From: an uncultured Tateyamaria sp.
GTDB lineage: Bacteria; Pseudomonadota; Alphaproteobacteria; Rhodobacterales; Rhodobacteraceae
Length of the DNA: 64,000 nucleotides
Direction of reading: 5' to 3'
Assembly (NCBI RefSeq): GCF_947496075.1
Contig: NZ_CANMBJ010000009.1
Span: 1-64,000, forward strand
The notes below the pieces were generated by a model that worked only from the letters and a program-made list of their open reading frames with translations, ran no database searches and had not been told where the DNA came from. Below are positions 1 to 9,161 of the stretch, piece by piece. Each line of letters starts with the position of its first letter. Within the stretch, counting starts at the first letter, position 1. Both the position numbers and the translations under genes were made by a program.

Positions 1-1
1 T

Positions 2-496
2 GCGCAAGGGGCCCGGGCCAAAGGGGCCGAGGTGCGGATCATGCACCTGTCGGACATGGAAACAGAACACGGCTATGATGCAGATGCGCCCGTATCGCCC
101 GACGTGCAGACGTGGCAGGACAATGTCCGCTGGGCTGATCACGTAATGATCGTGCATCCCTATTGGTGGGGCGCGATGCCCGCGCAGGCCAAAGCGGTGA
201 TGGATGCGGGGCTGCAATCTGGATTTGCTTACAAGTATCACGGGCGCGGTCTGGGCTGGGACAAGCTGCTTGAGGGCCGGACGGGTGACGCGATCATCAC
301 GGCCGATACACCGCCATGGGTCGACACGCTGCTCTACCGCAGTCCGGGCCGCCGCGTGATGCGCAACCAGGTCATGAAGTTCGTTGGCGTGAAGCCCCGC
401 AACGTTGTGATGCTGGGATCGGTCAAACTGGCCAAGCCCGAAAAGATCGCAAATTGGCTGAAGCGGGCCGAGGCAATGGGCGCTGCGGCGGCCTGA
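2..496 (+). CDS. Flavodoxin-fold NAD(P)H quinone oxidoreductase-like protein, 5' truncated
   Basis: The frame is open from the window edge (reading AQGARAKGAEVRIMHLSD), so the N-terminus lies outside. The visible 165 residues fit the NQO1/flavodoxin_2 family, which moves electrons from NAD(P)H to quinones through FMN. Seen: the motif VHPYWWGAMPAQAKAVMDAG, matching the family segment that packs on the flavin (P-x-W-W-x-x-M-P-A), followed by GFAYKY. The internal GTG at 32 and ATG at 41 are unlikely to be the real start because coding-like sequence continues upstream. It ends 38 bp before the next gene on the same strand. The substrate cannot be told from sequence. Confidence 0.8.
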   Translation, partial: AQGARAKGAEVRIMHLSDMETEHGYDADAPVSPDVQTWQDNVRWADHVMIVHPYWWGAMPAQAKAVMDAGLQSGFAYKYHGRGLGWDKLLEGRTGDAIITADTPPWVDTLLYRSPGRRVMRNQVMKFVGVKPRNVVMLGSVKLAKPEKIANWLKRAEAMGAAAA

Positions 497-534
497 CCCC
501 TCGCCGCAGTGGACAGGACCGTTATGTATGGGTC

Positions 535-1626
535 ATGAAACGCCCCTTGTTCATTGGCTCCGAGATCTACCGCGGATCGTCCTACGGAACGTGGCACCCT
601 TTGCGGGTGCCGCGCGTATCCACCGTCATCGACCTGAGCCGCGCGATGGGGTGGTTGCCAAACGAAGCCTATGTTCCCAGCCCACGTGCCAAGCCAAACG
701 CACTGACCATCTGGCACACACAGGCGTACCTGTCGGCCTTGCACGCGGCCGAAACAGCGCAGCATGTGAGTGATGACGTAAGAATCCGGCACGGTTTGGG
801 TACGTCCAACAACCCGGTCTTTCCCGAGATGTACCGCCGTCCTGCCACGGCAGCGGGGGGATCGCTGTTGGCAGGTGAACTGCTTCGTGACGGAGGCATC
901 GTCTATCACCCAGCGGGCGGCACGCATCACGCGATGCCGGATCGGGCCGGGGGGTTCTGCTATCTCAATGATCCGGTGCTTGCGATCCTTGCCCTGCAGC
1001 GGAACGGGGCTGCGCGTGTCGCATATGTGGATATTGACGCGCACCACCCGGATGGGGTCGAGGTCGCCTTTGGCGATGACCCGGATGTGCTGATGATCTC
1101 GGTGCATGAGGATGGGTTGTGGCCGCGTACAGGCGCGCTTGGAGCGATGGATACCTTGGTCAACATACCTGTTCCACGACATCTCAACGATGACGAAATG
1201 GCCCTGATCCGGGATCAGGTCATTTTGCCCCATGTTGAGGCATTTCGACCGGACGCCATCGTCATTCAGTGTGGCGCCGACGGGGTCGAAGAAGACCCCC
1301 AAGCGCATTTGTCCCTCTCCAACACGGCGCATTGGGCCATCGTCCGCGCCCTGATGAACCTCGCCCCGCGGCTGTTGGTGCTAGGTGGCGGTGGCTACAA
1401 CCCTTGGTCCGTGGGACGTCTGTGGACTGGCGTTTGGGCCACGTTGAACGGGTACGACATTCCCGACCGCGTCACCCCCGACGGCGAGGACGTGCTGCGT
1501 GGATTACGCTTTGATGGCAACCGGCGCGGCAAAAACCCACCAGAGCACTGGTTTATGTCACTACAAGACACCCCCCGCAACGGCCCGATCCGGGAAGAGG
1601 TGCGACACCGTCTCGCGCAACTCTGA
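535..1626 (+). CDS. Histone deacetylase-like (AcuC-type) amidohydrolase
   Basis: 363 residues of the class I/II arginase-deacetylase fold, which removes acyl groups from amines such as acetyl-lysine, acetylpolyamines or acetoin-pathway proteins. Seen: GGTHHAMPDRAGGFCYLND, the tandem-histidine active site; DIDAHHPDGVE, carrying the D-x-H zinc ligands; GADGVEED, which supplies the last aspartate region; and GGGGYN near the C-terminus. I chose the ATG at 535 because family-like sequence (MKRPLFIGSEIYRG) begins there, although the frame stays open further upstream through the preceding gene. The biological substrate is not inferable. A hairpin-rich repeat follows the stop codon. Confidence 0.85.
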   Translation: MKRPLFIGSEIYRGSSYGTWHPLRVPRVSTVIDLSRAMGWLPNEAYVPSPRAKPNALTIWHTQAYLSALHAAETAQHVSDDVRIRHGLGTSNNPVFPEMYRRPATAAGGSLLAGELLRDGGIVYHPAGGTHHAMPDRAGGFCYLNDPVLAILALQRNGAARVAYVDIDAHHPDGVEVAFGDDPDVLMISVHEDGLWPRTGALGAMDTLVNIPVPRHLNDDEMALIRDQVILPHVEAFRPDAIVIQCGADGVEEDPQAHLSLSNTAHWAIVRALMNLAPRLLVLGGGGYNPWSVGRLWTGVWATLNGYDIPDRVTPDGEDVLRGLRFDGNRRGKNPPEHWFMSLQDTPRNGPIREEVRHRLAQL

Positions 1627-1630
1627 TCCC

Positions 1631-1690
1631 CATTCACTTTGCCAGATAAACTTCGGGGGGAGGCCGCAGGCCGGGGGGCTGGCCCCCCTT
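1631..1690 (+). repeat. Dispersed hairpin repeat A, copy 1
   Basis: It carries CCAGATAAACTTCGGGGGG followed by a GGGGGGCTGGCCCCCC hairpin. It is about 93 percent identical by eye to the reverse complement of 24314-24372, which lies inside bchB. It separates two convergent genes and could also terminate both transcripts. Confidence 0.8.
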
Positions 1691-1694
1691 CGAC

Positions 1695-2099
1695 CTATCC
1701 GCCGTAATCCGCGTCGCTGACCTGTTCCAGCCATGTGGCGGCTGACCCGTCCAGCGCCTCTTGCATGGCGATATGGGTCATGGCGGTGTCCGGCGCTGCA
1801 CCATGCCAATGCTCGGCATCTGCAGGAATCCAAACCGTGTCACCCGGGCGGATTTCTTGCGGTGTCTCGCCCCGCATACAGATCAAACCGGCCCCTTGGG
1901 TCACATGAAGCGTCTGGCCCAGCGGATGCGTGTGCCATGCCGTCCGGGCTCCCGGTGCGAAATGTACGGTAAGCGCATGCAGCCGCGCCGGCGCTTCGGC
2001 CGAGATGATCGGATCCTGCCACACTTCACCAGTGAAGTACTCCGGGTTCGCGCGCTGGCTTGGGCGGCTGCCTGCCCTGTACAGGATTATTCTGCCCAA
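1695..2099 (-). CDS. Cupin-domain protein
   Basis: 134 residues, single small cupin. Seen: HFAPGARTAWHTHPLGQTLH, the first cupin motif with two metal-binding histidines, and a second motif in RPGDTVWIPADAEHWHGAAP. Small stand-alone cupins of this type resemble the (R)-mandelonitrile lyase and quercetinase-like group, so a metal-dependent lyase, isomerase or sensor role is possible, but the substrate is unknown. The start at 2099 overlaps the end of the upstream binding-protein gene by 13 bp, which suggests co-transcription; a shorter start is possible. Confidence 0.75.
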   Translation of the reverse strand: MGRIILYRAGSRPSQRANPEYFTGEVWQDPIISAEAPARLHALTVHFAPGARTAWHTHPLGQTLHVTQGAGLICMRGETPQEIRPGDTVWIPADAEHWHGAAPDTAMTHIAMQEALDGSAATWLEQVSDADYGG

Positions 2100-3559
2100 C
2101 TCACACCCGTGAGGTCCGTGGCCTGCGTGGGTGCGTTGGTCCAGAGACCCTGTACCTCGGCCTTGGCGACGGACAGCTGTGCCAGTTGGAACAGGTAGCC
2201 GTTGACCGCATCATTCGCGATCATCTCTTGCGCCTTGGCCATCAGATTGGTCCGCTTATCGGGGTCCGTGGTGCTGTTCAGCGTACTGATCAACTCCTGA
2301 AACGCCGGATTGTCGTACTGGAAGTAATAGTCGGGATTGGCATAGATGCCGATATCCATCGGCTCTGTGTGACTGACGATGGTCAGGCCGAAATTCTTGC
2401 CGCGAAACACGGTTTCCAGCCACTGCGCCCATTCGACATTGATGATTTCGGCCTTGATCCCAACCTCGGCCAGTTGGGCGGCGATAATCTCCCCCCCGCG
2501 ACGCGCGTAAGATGGGGGTGGCAGGTGCAACGTGGTTTCAAACCCGCCTTCCATCCCGGCCTCGGCCAGAAGGGCGCGGGCCTTTTCCGGATCAAAGGCA
2601 GAACCACCCGTCAGATCGACATAGGCCGGGTTGTGCGGCGCAAAGTGCGTCCCGATCGGGGTGCCATAGCCGAACATTGCCCCGTCAATGATGGCTTGGC
2701 GGTCGATGGCATGGGCCACGGCCTGCCTGACACGCAGATCATCAAAGGGGGGCTGTGCATTGTTGGTGGATAGGATCGTCTCGCCTTCGGTCGAACCGAC
2801 AAGCACCTGAAAGCGCGGGTCGGCTTCGAATTGCGGTAGGTTTTCGGGCGCGGGGAAGCCCGTGAACACGTCCACATCCTCGGCCATCACGGCGGCAAAG
2901 GCGGCCGTTGGGTCCGAGATGAACTTGAAAGTGGCTTTGGTCAGGGCAGGTGCATCGCCCCAATACCCGTCGTATTGGCTGATGCTGATGCTGTCGCCCT
3001 GCGTCCAGCTATCGAACTTGAAGGGGCCGGTGCCGATGGGTTGTTGCTTGATGTTCTCGATGCTTTCCGGTGCCACGATCACGGCATCACCCCATGCGAG
3101 GTTGAACAGCAGGTTGCCGTTGGGCTCGTTCAGCGTCATGCGGACGGTTTGCGGGTCGACCACCTCGACCAAGGCGATGGCAGCATAAAGCGCCTTTTGC
3201 GCATTGGCACTGTCTTCGGCAAGGATGCGGTCGAAGGTGAATTTCACATCTTCGGCGTCCATGCCGGTGCCGTCGTGAAAGGTGACACCCTCGCGCAGCG
3301 CAAAGGTATATGTCAGCCCGTCATCCGAGATTTCCCAGCTTTCCGCCAGACCCGGCACAACCGACCCATCGCCCATGAAGCGGGTCAGCCCCTCGAACAC
3401 GTTGGAATAAAGCACCTGGTCGATGGCCCCCGCGGCGGCCGAGGTGGGATCAAGGTGCGGGGGTTCCAATTGCATGGCCACAGTGATGTCTGTTTTTGCC
3501 CAGGCCCCCGTCGCGGCAAGGGCGATGGCAGCGGTGGTCATCATCAGTCGGTTGAACAT
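2087..3559 (-). CDS. ABC transporter substrate-binding protein, family 5 (peptide/nickel type)
   Basis: 490 residues. A signal peptide is visible (MFNRLMMTTAAIALAATG then AWA), so the protein is exported to the periplasm. The mature part reads as an SBP_bac_5 protein: DITVAMQLEPPHLDP at the start, RFMGDGSVVPGLAESWEISD, LTYTFALREGVTFHDG, then the long C-terminal lobe. The start at 3559 is set by a good ribosome site (GGGGAGA 6 bp upstream) and the signal peptide. No permease or ATPase genes accompany it, so it is an orphan here and would have to work with a transporter encoded elsewhere. The ligand is unknown: peptide, opine or similar. Confidence 0.85.
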   Translation of the reverse strand: MFNRLMMTTAAIALAATGAWAKTDITVAMQLEPPHLDPTSAAAGAIDQVLYSNVFEGLTRFMGDGSVVPGLAESWEISDDGLTYTFALREGVTFHDGTGMDAEDVKFTFDRILAEDSANAQKALYAAIALVEVVDPQTVRMTLNEPNGNLLFNLAWGDAVIVAPESIENIKQQPIGTGPFKFDSWTQGDSISISQYDGYWGDAPALTKATFKFISDPTAAFAAVMAEDVDVFTGFPAPENLPQFEADPRFQVLVGSTEGETILSTNNAQPPFDDLRVRQAVAHAIDRQAIIDGAMFGYGTPIGTHFAPHNPAYVDLTGGSAFDPEKARALLAEAGMEGGFETTLHLPPPSYARRGGEIIAAQLAEVGIKAEIINVEWAQWLETVFRGKNFGLTIVSHTEPMDIGIYANPDYYFQYDNPAFQELISTLNSTTDPDKRTNLMAKAQEMIANDAVNGYLFQLAQLSVAKAEVQGLWTNAPTQATDLTGVSWAE

Positions 3560-3750
3560 GGCGGTCTCCCCATCGGTGCGTTTCCCCCAGCTTTCCCGCA
3601 AACCGGGCACCGTGCAAGCCTTCTGTGCCTTTGATCCGTTTCTTGCGGGTTACGCAGCAGCGCCGACGCCTGCGCAGGAAACGGGTCGGCGCAGGGTCGC
3701 GCGGTGCGTAGAGCGGGCGCCTGAACACAGATTTCCGAAAGGCAGAAAAC

Positions 3751-4506
3751 ATGCGACTGAAAGACAAAACGATCATAATCACCGGTGCAAGCAGCGGGAT
3801 CGGCGCGGCCGCAGTCCGGCTGTTTGCGCAAGAAGGCGCAAACGTGGTTCTGGGTGCCCGACGGGCCGACAAGTTGCAGGAGATCGTGACCGAGATTGAA
3901 GCCATAGGCGGGCACGCTGCCTATGCTGCCGGAGATGTGGCTGATCCATCTGTTGCCAACGCACTTGTCGATACGGCCATGGCACGCTTTGGCGGTCTGG
4001 ATGGTGCATTCAACAATGCCGGTATGGTGGGTGAGATGGGTCCGGTCACCGACATGACGGATCAGACATGGGCTGATGTCATCCAGACCAACCTGACCGG
4101 CGCATTCCTGTCCGCTCGCGCCCAGATCCCCGCGCTGGTCAAGCGGGGCGGGGGCGCTTTGGTGTTCACGGGATCATTTGTCGGCCTCGGCAATGGCGGG
4201 ATGCCCGGTATGGCGGCCTATGCCGCGTCCAAAGCCGGGTTGGTGGGCCTTGTCCAATCACTGGCCATCGACTGGGCCGGGCGGGGTATCAGGGTGAATG
4301 CGGTCTTGCCCGGTGGCACACGCACGGCCATGGCGGGTGACGACCCTGACACCATCGACTTCGTAGCGGGATTACACCCGATGAAACGGCTGGCGGACCC
4401 CGAGGAAATTGCGCGCGCGGCCCTGTTCCTGCTGTCCGATGACGCGTCCTTTGTCACTGGCGCACCGCTGATTGCGGACGGCGGCATGTCCGTGCGTATG
4501 CTGTGA
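3751..4506 (+). CDS. Short-chain dehydrogenase/reductase (classical SDR)
   Basis: 251 residues, a complete classical SDR using NAD(P)H. Seen: the cofactor motif TGASSGIG near the N-terminus, NNAG, a catalytic Ser in TGSFVG, and Y-x3-K in YAASKAG. The C-terminus SFVTGAPLIADGGMSVRML is typical of 3-oxoacyl-ACP reductase-like members. The start follows an AAAGG site. It stands alone between the orphan binding protein (divergent) and panB; the substrate cannot be read from the sequence. Confidence 0.85.
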   Translation: MRLKDKTIIITGASSGIGAAAVRLFAQEGANVVLGARRADKLQEIVTEIEAIGGHAAYAAGDVADPSVANALVDTAMARFGGLDGAFNNAGMVGEMGPVTDMTDQTWADVIQTNLTGAFLSARAQIPALVKRGGGALVFTGSFVGLGNGGMPGMAAYAASKAGLVGLVQSLAIDWAGRGIRVNAVLPGGTRTAMAGDDPDTIDFVAGLHPMKRLADPEEIARAALFLLSDDASFVTGAPLIADGGMSVRML

Positions 4507-4584
4507 CGTCACGGCCCGGGGTGGTGACATTGCGGCCCCGGGCCTGCTATGGGCGCGCAAAGACCCAATGCGAAGGACATGGAC

Positions 4585-5418
4585 ATGAGCGCCACAGCCC
4601 GCAAAACCGCACCCTTGCCTGACGATATCCGGGCCATGAAAGGGGGCACGCCGATTGTCAGCCTCACGGCCTACACCACCCCCATGGCACAGATGATGGA
4701 CACCCATTGCGACTTTGTCCTTGTGGGTGACAGCGTAGGCATGGTGCTGCATGGGCTGCCCTCGACCCTTGGCGTGACGATGGACATGATGGTGATGCAT
4801 GGCAAGGCGGTAGCTCGCGGTCTGACATCCGCCATGATGGTGATCGACATGCCCTTTGGCAGCTACGAAGAAGGGCCGGAACAGGCATTCCGCAATGCCG
4901 CGCGGCTGATGGCCGAGACGGACGCAGGCGCCGTCAAGCTTGAGGGTGGCGTGGCAATGGCGGATACCATTGCGTTCCTTGTGGCACGCGGCATTCCGGT
5001 CATGGCCCATATCGGCCTGACCCCCCAATCGATCAACACGCTGGGCGGCTACAAGGTACAGGGCCGCGGCGATGCGGCTGCAACCCTGATTGCCGATGCC
5101 AAGGCCGTAGCAGACGCGGGGGCATTTGCCGTCGTGCTTGAGAAGGTGCCGGAAACCCTCGCCAATCAGATCACGCAGGCTATCGACATCCCGACCATCG
5201 GCATCGGTGCCTCTGCCGGATGCGACGGGCAAATCCTGGTTGTCGATGACATGCTGGGCCTGTTCACTGCTTTCAAAGCCAAGTTCGTGAAACGCTATGC
5301 CGAGCTGAGCGTGGACGGCGAAGCCGCCATCGCGGCCTATGCCGAGGACGTGCGCGCGCGCCGCTTCCCCGGACCCGAACACGTGTTTGGTGACGCAGTG
5401 CCCGGAGCCAAGACATGA
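4585..5418 (+). CDS. panB: 3-methyl-2-oxobutanoate hydroxymethyltransferase
   Basis: 277 residues. PanB transfers a hydroxymethyl group from methylenetetrahydrofolate to 2-ketoisovalerate to make ketopantoate, the first step of pantothenate and hence coenzyme A synthesis. Seen: [24 protein letters not shown] and VIDMPFGSY (metal-binding aspartates), KLEGG, and [13 protein letters not shown]. The ATG at 4585 has GAAGGA seven bases upstream and is preferred over the ATG at 4579. Its stop overlaps the panC start (ATGA), so the pair is translationally coupled. Length and motifs are normal for the family. Confidence 0.96.
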   Translation: MSATARKTAPLPDDIRAMKGGTPIVSLTAYTTPMAQMMDTHCDFVLVGDSVGMVLHGLPSTLGVTMDMMVMHGKAVARGLTSAMMVIDMPFGSYEEGPEQAFRNAARLMAETDAGAVKLEGGVAMADTIAFLVARGIPVMAHIGLTPQSINTLGGYKVQGRGDAAATLIADAKAVADAGAFAVVLEKVPETLANQITQAIDIPTIGIGASAGCDGQILVVDDMLGLFTAFKAKFVKRYAELSVDGEAAIAAYAEDVRARRFPGPEHVFGDAVPGAKT

Positions 5419-6275
5419 CGGCGCCAATCGTGCGTACATTGGCCGAGCTGCGCGAGATGACACGGAGCTGGCAACGCTCTGGCGAAACCATCGGCGTTGT
5501 GCCGACAATGGGCGCGCTGCATGACGGCCACCTGAGCCTCGTGGCGCGGGCCAAGGACATGTCGGATCGGGTGATCGTGACGATCTTTGTGAACCCCAAG
5601 CAGTTCAACAACCCAGAAGACCTTGAGAATTATCCGCGCACCGAACACGAGGACGCGCGCAAACTGGAACGGTTCTCGGTCGACGCGATCTATGTCCCTG
5701 ACGGGCCGCAAATGTACCCGGACGGGTTTGCGACGAACATCAGCGTAGACGGGCTGACCAACGTTTTGTGCGGTGCGCACCGGCCCGGGCACTTTGACGG
5801 GGTCGCAACGGTGGTGACCAAGCTGTTCACCCAGACATCGGCCGATCTGGCGTTCTTTGGCGAAAAGGACTTCCAGCAATTGCAGGTGGTGCGACGGTTG
5901 GCGCGCGATCTGGATCTGGGGGTCGAGGTGGTGGGTTGCCCGACCATTCGCGAGATTGACGGGCTGGCCATGTCTTCGCGCAACCTGCTGCTGTCTGATC
6001 AGGCACGTGGCCGGGCGGCAGCGCTGAATGATGTCATGGAAGAGATGGCCGAAGCGTTAGGGCAGGGGACGTCGATTGCCGACCTGTTGCCGGACGCGCA
6101 GGCGCGGCTGGCAGCGGCCGGGTTTGGTGAGATCGACTACCTTGAGATGCGCACCAATGACACGCTCACCATGATCGAGCAGGCCAGCCAACCCGCGCGG
6201 CTGTTTGCTGCAGCCTGGATGGCCGGTGTCCGTTTGATCGACAATATCGACGTGCCGGTGATCGCCAAACGCTAA
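5415..6275 (+). CDS. panC: Pantothenate synthetase
   Basis: 286 residues. PanC joins pantoate and beta-alanine with ATP to form pantothenate. Seen: [14 protein letters not shown], the HIGH-like nucleotide motif; [26 protein letters not shown]; and the KMSKS-equivalent SSRN. It overlaps panB by 4 bp. The stop codon abuts the toxin gene stop on the other strand, with no intergenic space. Confidence 0.96.
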   Translation: MTAPIVRTLAELREMTRSWQRSGETIGVVPTMGALHDGHLSLVARAKDMSDRVIVTIFVNPKQFNNPEDLENYPRTEHEDARKLERFSVDAIYVPDGPQMYPDGFATNISVDGLTNVLCGAHRPGHFDGVATVVTKLFTQTSADLAFFGEKDFQQLQVVRRLARDLDLGVEVVGCPTIREIDGLAMSSRNLLLSDQARGRAAALNDVMEEMAEALGQGTSIADLLPDAQARLAAAGFGEIDYLEMRTNDTLTMIEQASQPARLFAAAWMAGVRLIDNIDVPVIAKR

Positions 6276-6716
6276 CTAGTCATCGAGCTTGGACAGCCGC
6301 GCGCGAAACCAGGTTTCGAGCGCGGTTTGCGACATGGCCCCGGTCACCACGTCGACCACCACGTCATCGATCCGATCCCCAGTATGGATGGCCAGATCGT
6401 AGCCGCTGTTGAGGCACAGCACTTCTGTCGTCAGCCACGCTGTGCGCTTGTTGGCATCATTGAAGCCATGGGACGTCGCCAAGCCATGCAGCAGGGCCGC
6501 GGCTTTCTTGTGAATAGGCAGGTGATAGCCGTGATAGGGACGGCCAATCGCACCCAGAATACTGTCGAGATTGCAGATACCCGGCAACCCGCCGAACGCC
6601 TCAAGTGATTGCTCATGGGCCTCAAGAACGTCGCCAAGCTTGACGCGATAGTGCCGCTTACCGATTGGCGAGCCGCTGCAGGGCGTCCCTGTTCTTGCTG
6701 ATTGAACTGCGCACAA
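6276..6716 (-). CDS. Fic/Doc-family death-on-curing toxin, start uncertain
   Basis: Doc-type toxin of a type II toxin-antitoxin pair; family members phosphorylate and inactivate elongation factor Tu and stabilise plasmids. Seen: YRVKLGDVLEAHEQSLEAFG, the Doc N-terminus, and the Fic active-site motif HGFNDANKRTAW (HxFx[D/N][A/G]NKR). The domain itself is about 127 residues. There is no ATG or GTG in frame near its natural N-terminus. The nearest usual start is TTG at 6716, which overlaps the antitoxin gene by 59 bp; an ATC at 6665 would give 129 residues. The gene may depend on coupling with the upstream antitoxin, or its 5' end may be altered. A plasmid-maintenance role fits the rep/par genes in this window. 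Confidence 0.8.
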   Translation of the reverse strand: MCAVQSARTGTPCSGSPIGKRHYRVKLGDVLEAHEQSLEAFGGLPGICNLDSILGAIGRPYHGYHLPIHKKAAALLHGLATSHGFNDANKRTAWLTTEVLCLNSGYDLAIHTGDRIDDVVVDVVTGAMSQTALETWFRARLSKLDD

Positions 6717-6831
6717 CCTTGGGGGTCTTTTTGCCCGAAGCATGCTCGGACGTGTCCCCACCTTCCTTGCGGACGGTGAACTTTCCGGCGTTTTCACTGC
6801 GGGCAACGGTTGCGCTGTTTGTCTTGGTCAT
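6658..6831 (-). CDS. Small antitoxin-like protein upstream of Doc
   Basis: 57 residues, beginning MTKTNSATVARSENAGKFTV and ending ISKNRDALQRLANR. It lies directly upstream of the Doc toxin on the same strand and ends at the point where toxin-like coding starts. Its position, size and basic C-terminal helix fit a type II antitoxin, but I do not recognise a named antitoxin family, and it lacks a clear AbrB or RHH signature. The ATG at 6831 is the only sensible start. Confidence 0.6.
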   Translation of the reverse strand: MTKTNSATVARSENAGKFTVRKEGGDTSEHASGKKTPKVVRSSISKNRDALQRLANR

Positions 6832-6925
6832 ATCTGCAAGTGTCCTTCCACATCAGAAAATGCACATCCGGCGACAACATATCAAGGGATCTTAAACCGG
6901 ACGTAATCCGCAGCCACGGTTTGGC

Positions 6926-8194
6926 TTACGGCAAGAGCAGGGTTTCGAGCGCGTGACCCATCACTTTGGCACTGTCGAGCATATCGGTGATCCCAACCCA
7001 TTCATCGGGCTTGTGGGCCAGTTCCAACTCGCCCGGACCATAGGCGATGCAATTGCGCAGCTTGCCGATCCGGTCGATATGTTTTTGATCATAAGACCCG
7101 GGGGAGGCGACATAGGTGGGTTCGACCCCCAATACGCTTTCAATGGCGGCATGGACTGTTTCCACCACGGGTGCAGATTTGTCCGTCATCGACGGTAAAA
7201 CCACGTTCAGCTCGCGCATTTCGTATTCAAACCGGTCTCGTGAGGCTTTCAGCCCTTCAAGCAGCTCGACCACTTCACCGCGCACCTGTTCAACGTTTTC
7301 TTCGACCAGAAAGCGACGGTCGATCACGATGCGGCAGCTGTCCGGCACACAGTGGGCGGGAAGGCCATCATAGTCTTCGGCCTGTTCCGGTTGACCGCCA
7401 TGTATCGAATTGATGTTCATCGTGGACTGCCGCGCGCCATCCGGCACCACGGGCATTTCGGTGTGTCTGCTGGCCATGGCCGGGTAGAGGTCACTTTCGA
7501 ACTTGTCCAACACGGCCCCCATGTGCCGCACCGCGCAATCACCGAGAAATGGCATGGAGCCATGGGCAATCTCGCCCTTCGTTTCAATCTCGGCCCACCA
7601 GCCGCCGCGATGACCCAGGCAAATGCGGTCCTTGTTCAGGGGTTCGGGGATGATGACATGCTGGACCCGCTCGGGCGCGAACAGACCCCTTTCAGCAAGG
7701 TAAGCCACGCCGCCATAGCCGCCCGATTCCTCGTCCGCTGTTGCACTGATTTCAATCGCACCCGCATAGTCGGGGTGTTCTTCGATAAATGCCTCTGCCG
7801 CGATGATCGAGGCGGCCAGCCCGCCTTTCATGTCGCACGCACCCCGGCCATAGATCTTGTCGCCCTCAACCTCTGCCCCGAACGGATCGCGGGTCCATCC
7901 GTGGCCCACCTCGACCACATCGTGGTGGCTGTTGAAATGCACACATTCCCCGGCACGTGTCCCTTCGCGCCGCGCCACCACGTTCCAGCGCGGATAGGTG
8001 TCGCTGTCGCCCGGTGTGCCATGAGCCCGGATCATCTGCACATCGAACCCGTGCCCCTTCAGCCGATCCCCGACCAATGCGCAGATGTCGTGATAATGCC
8101 GTCCCGGCGGGTTCAGCGTGGGAATGCGGATCAAATCCTGTGTCAACGCGATCAAAGCGTCGCGGTGACCGTCGATGCGAGCGGAAAGGGTCAT
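6926..8194 (-). CDS. M20-family metallopeptidase (ArgE/DapE type)
   Basis: 422 residues, about the normal length. M20 enzymes use two zinc ions to hydrolyse N-acyl amino acids such as acetylornithine or succinyl-diaminopimelate. Seen: HFNSHHDVVEVGHGW, with the first metal histidine and aspartate; GRGACDMKGGLAA, with the bridging aspartate; TADEESGGYGG, with the catalytic EE pair; and a C-terminal region with SPGSYDQKHI. A dimerisation-domain signature is visible around NINSIHGG. The substrate is not determined by sequence. The gene is monocistronic between the toxin operon and the MBL/rhodanese pair. Confidence 0.88.
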   Translation of the reverse strand: MTLSARIDGHRDALIALTQDLIRIPTLNPPGRHYHDICALVGDRLKGHGFDVQMIRAHGTPGDSDTYPRWNVVARREGTRAGECVHFNSHHDVVEVGHGWTRDPFGAEVEGDKIYGRGACDMKGGLAASIIAAEAFIEEHPDYAGAIEISATADEESGGYGGVAYLAERGLFAPERVQHVIIPEPLNKDRICLGHRGGWWAEIETKGEIAHGSMPFLGDCAVRHMGAVLDKFESDLYPAMASRHTEMPVVPDGARQSTMNINSIHGGQPEQAEDYDGLPAHCVPDSCRIVIDRRFLVEENVEQVRGEVVELLEGLKASRDRFEYEMRELNVVLPSMTDKSAPVVETVHAAIESVLGVEPTYVASPGSYDQKHIDRIGKLRNCIAYGPGELELAHKPDEWVGITDMLDSAKVMGHALETLLLP

Positions 8195-8285
8195 GGCCCG
8201 AGTGTTGAGCCGCAGACGTCAAATGGCAAGGGACGTCCCAGCTCAACCCGGCCCTTCGGGGAGGATTTTTTAAAACAGGGAAGTG

Positions 8286-9161
8286 TCAGAGTTTGCCCAA
8301 TGGGACCTTGAGCGCCATGTCCCCCTCGTCATCACGCGGGATTTCACCGGCGCGCATGTTCACCTGTAGCGCGGGAATGATCAGGCTTGGCATCGCGAGC
8401 TGTTTGTCCCGTTCCGTGCGAAACTTGATGAAATCCTCGCGCGTTTTGCCGCCACCCACGTGAATGTTCTTTTCCCGCTCTTCCGCCACTGTCGTCTCCC
8501 ACGCGATTGCGCGCCCGCCGGGGCCGTAATCGTGGCAGATGAACAAGCGCATGGCATCGGGCAGGGCCAGAACGCGCATGATACTGTCGTAAAGTTGCCC
8601 GGCATCCCCACCCGGGAAATCCGCGCGCGCCGAACCGCCATCCGGCATGAATAGCGTATCGCCGACAAAAGCAGCATCCCCAATGACATGCACCATGCAG
8701 GCGGGGGTATGACCGGGCGTGTGCATGGCAAAGCAGGTCATGGCGCCAACCTCGTAGCTGTCGCCGTCTTCGAACAGCGCATCGAATTGCGACCCGTCGC
8801 GTTGGAACTCGGTCCCTTCGTTGAACACTTTCCCAAAGGTGTCCTGCACATCGGTGATCTTGGCGCCGATGCCGATTTTCCCGCCCAAAGCCTGCTGGAT
8901 GTAGGGTGCCCCCGACAGGTGATCGGCGTGGACATGGGTTTCGATGATCCAGTCGAGCCGGAGGTCATTGGCGCGTATGTGGGCGATGATCTTATCGGCA
9001 CCATCGAAATTCAAAGCACCCGCGGCATAGTCTATGTCCATCACAGCATCGATGACCGCACAGGCCCGCCCGCTTGGTTCCTGCACGACATAGGAAATCG
9101 TATTCGACCGCTCATCAAAGAACGGGGTGACTTTCGGGTGACAATTCATATCGGGTGTCAT
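8286..9161 (-). CDS. MBL-fold persulfide dioxygenase-like / Blh-like hydrolase
   Basis: 291 residues of metallo-beta-lactamase fold. Seen: THVHADHLSGAPYIQ, the H-x-H-x-D-H motif; HTPGHTPACMVHVIGDAAFVG, the next histidine and bridging aspartate; and FICHDYGPGG, the last histidine. The layout resembles ETHE1/Blh proteins, which oxidise glutathione persulfide during sulfide detoxification. It overlaps the rhodanese start by 4 bp (ATGA), so the two proteins are made together, and this pairing supports a sulfur-handling role. Confidence 0.82.
   Translation of the reverse strand: MTPDMNCHPKVTPFFDERSNTISYVVQEPSGRACAVIDAVMDIDYAAGALNFDGADKIIAHIRANDLRLDWIIETHVHADHLSGAPYIQQALGGKIGIGAKITDVQDTFGKVFNEGTEFQRDGSQFDALFEDGDSYEVGAMTCFAMHTPGHTPACMVHVIGDAAFVGDTLFMPDGGSARADFPGGDAGQLYDSIMRVLALPDAMRLFICHDYGPGGRAIAWETTVAEEREKNIHVGGGKTREDFIKFRTERDKQLAMPSLIIPALQVNMRAGEIPRDDEGDMALKVPLGKL

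Noticed and set aside
4372-5508. 378-codon open frame antisense to panB
   Set aside because: Rich in His/Arg as expected for an antisense shadow; panB and panC are certain.
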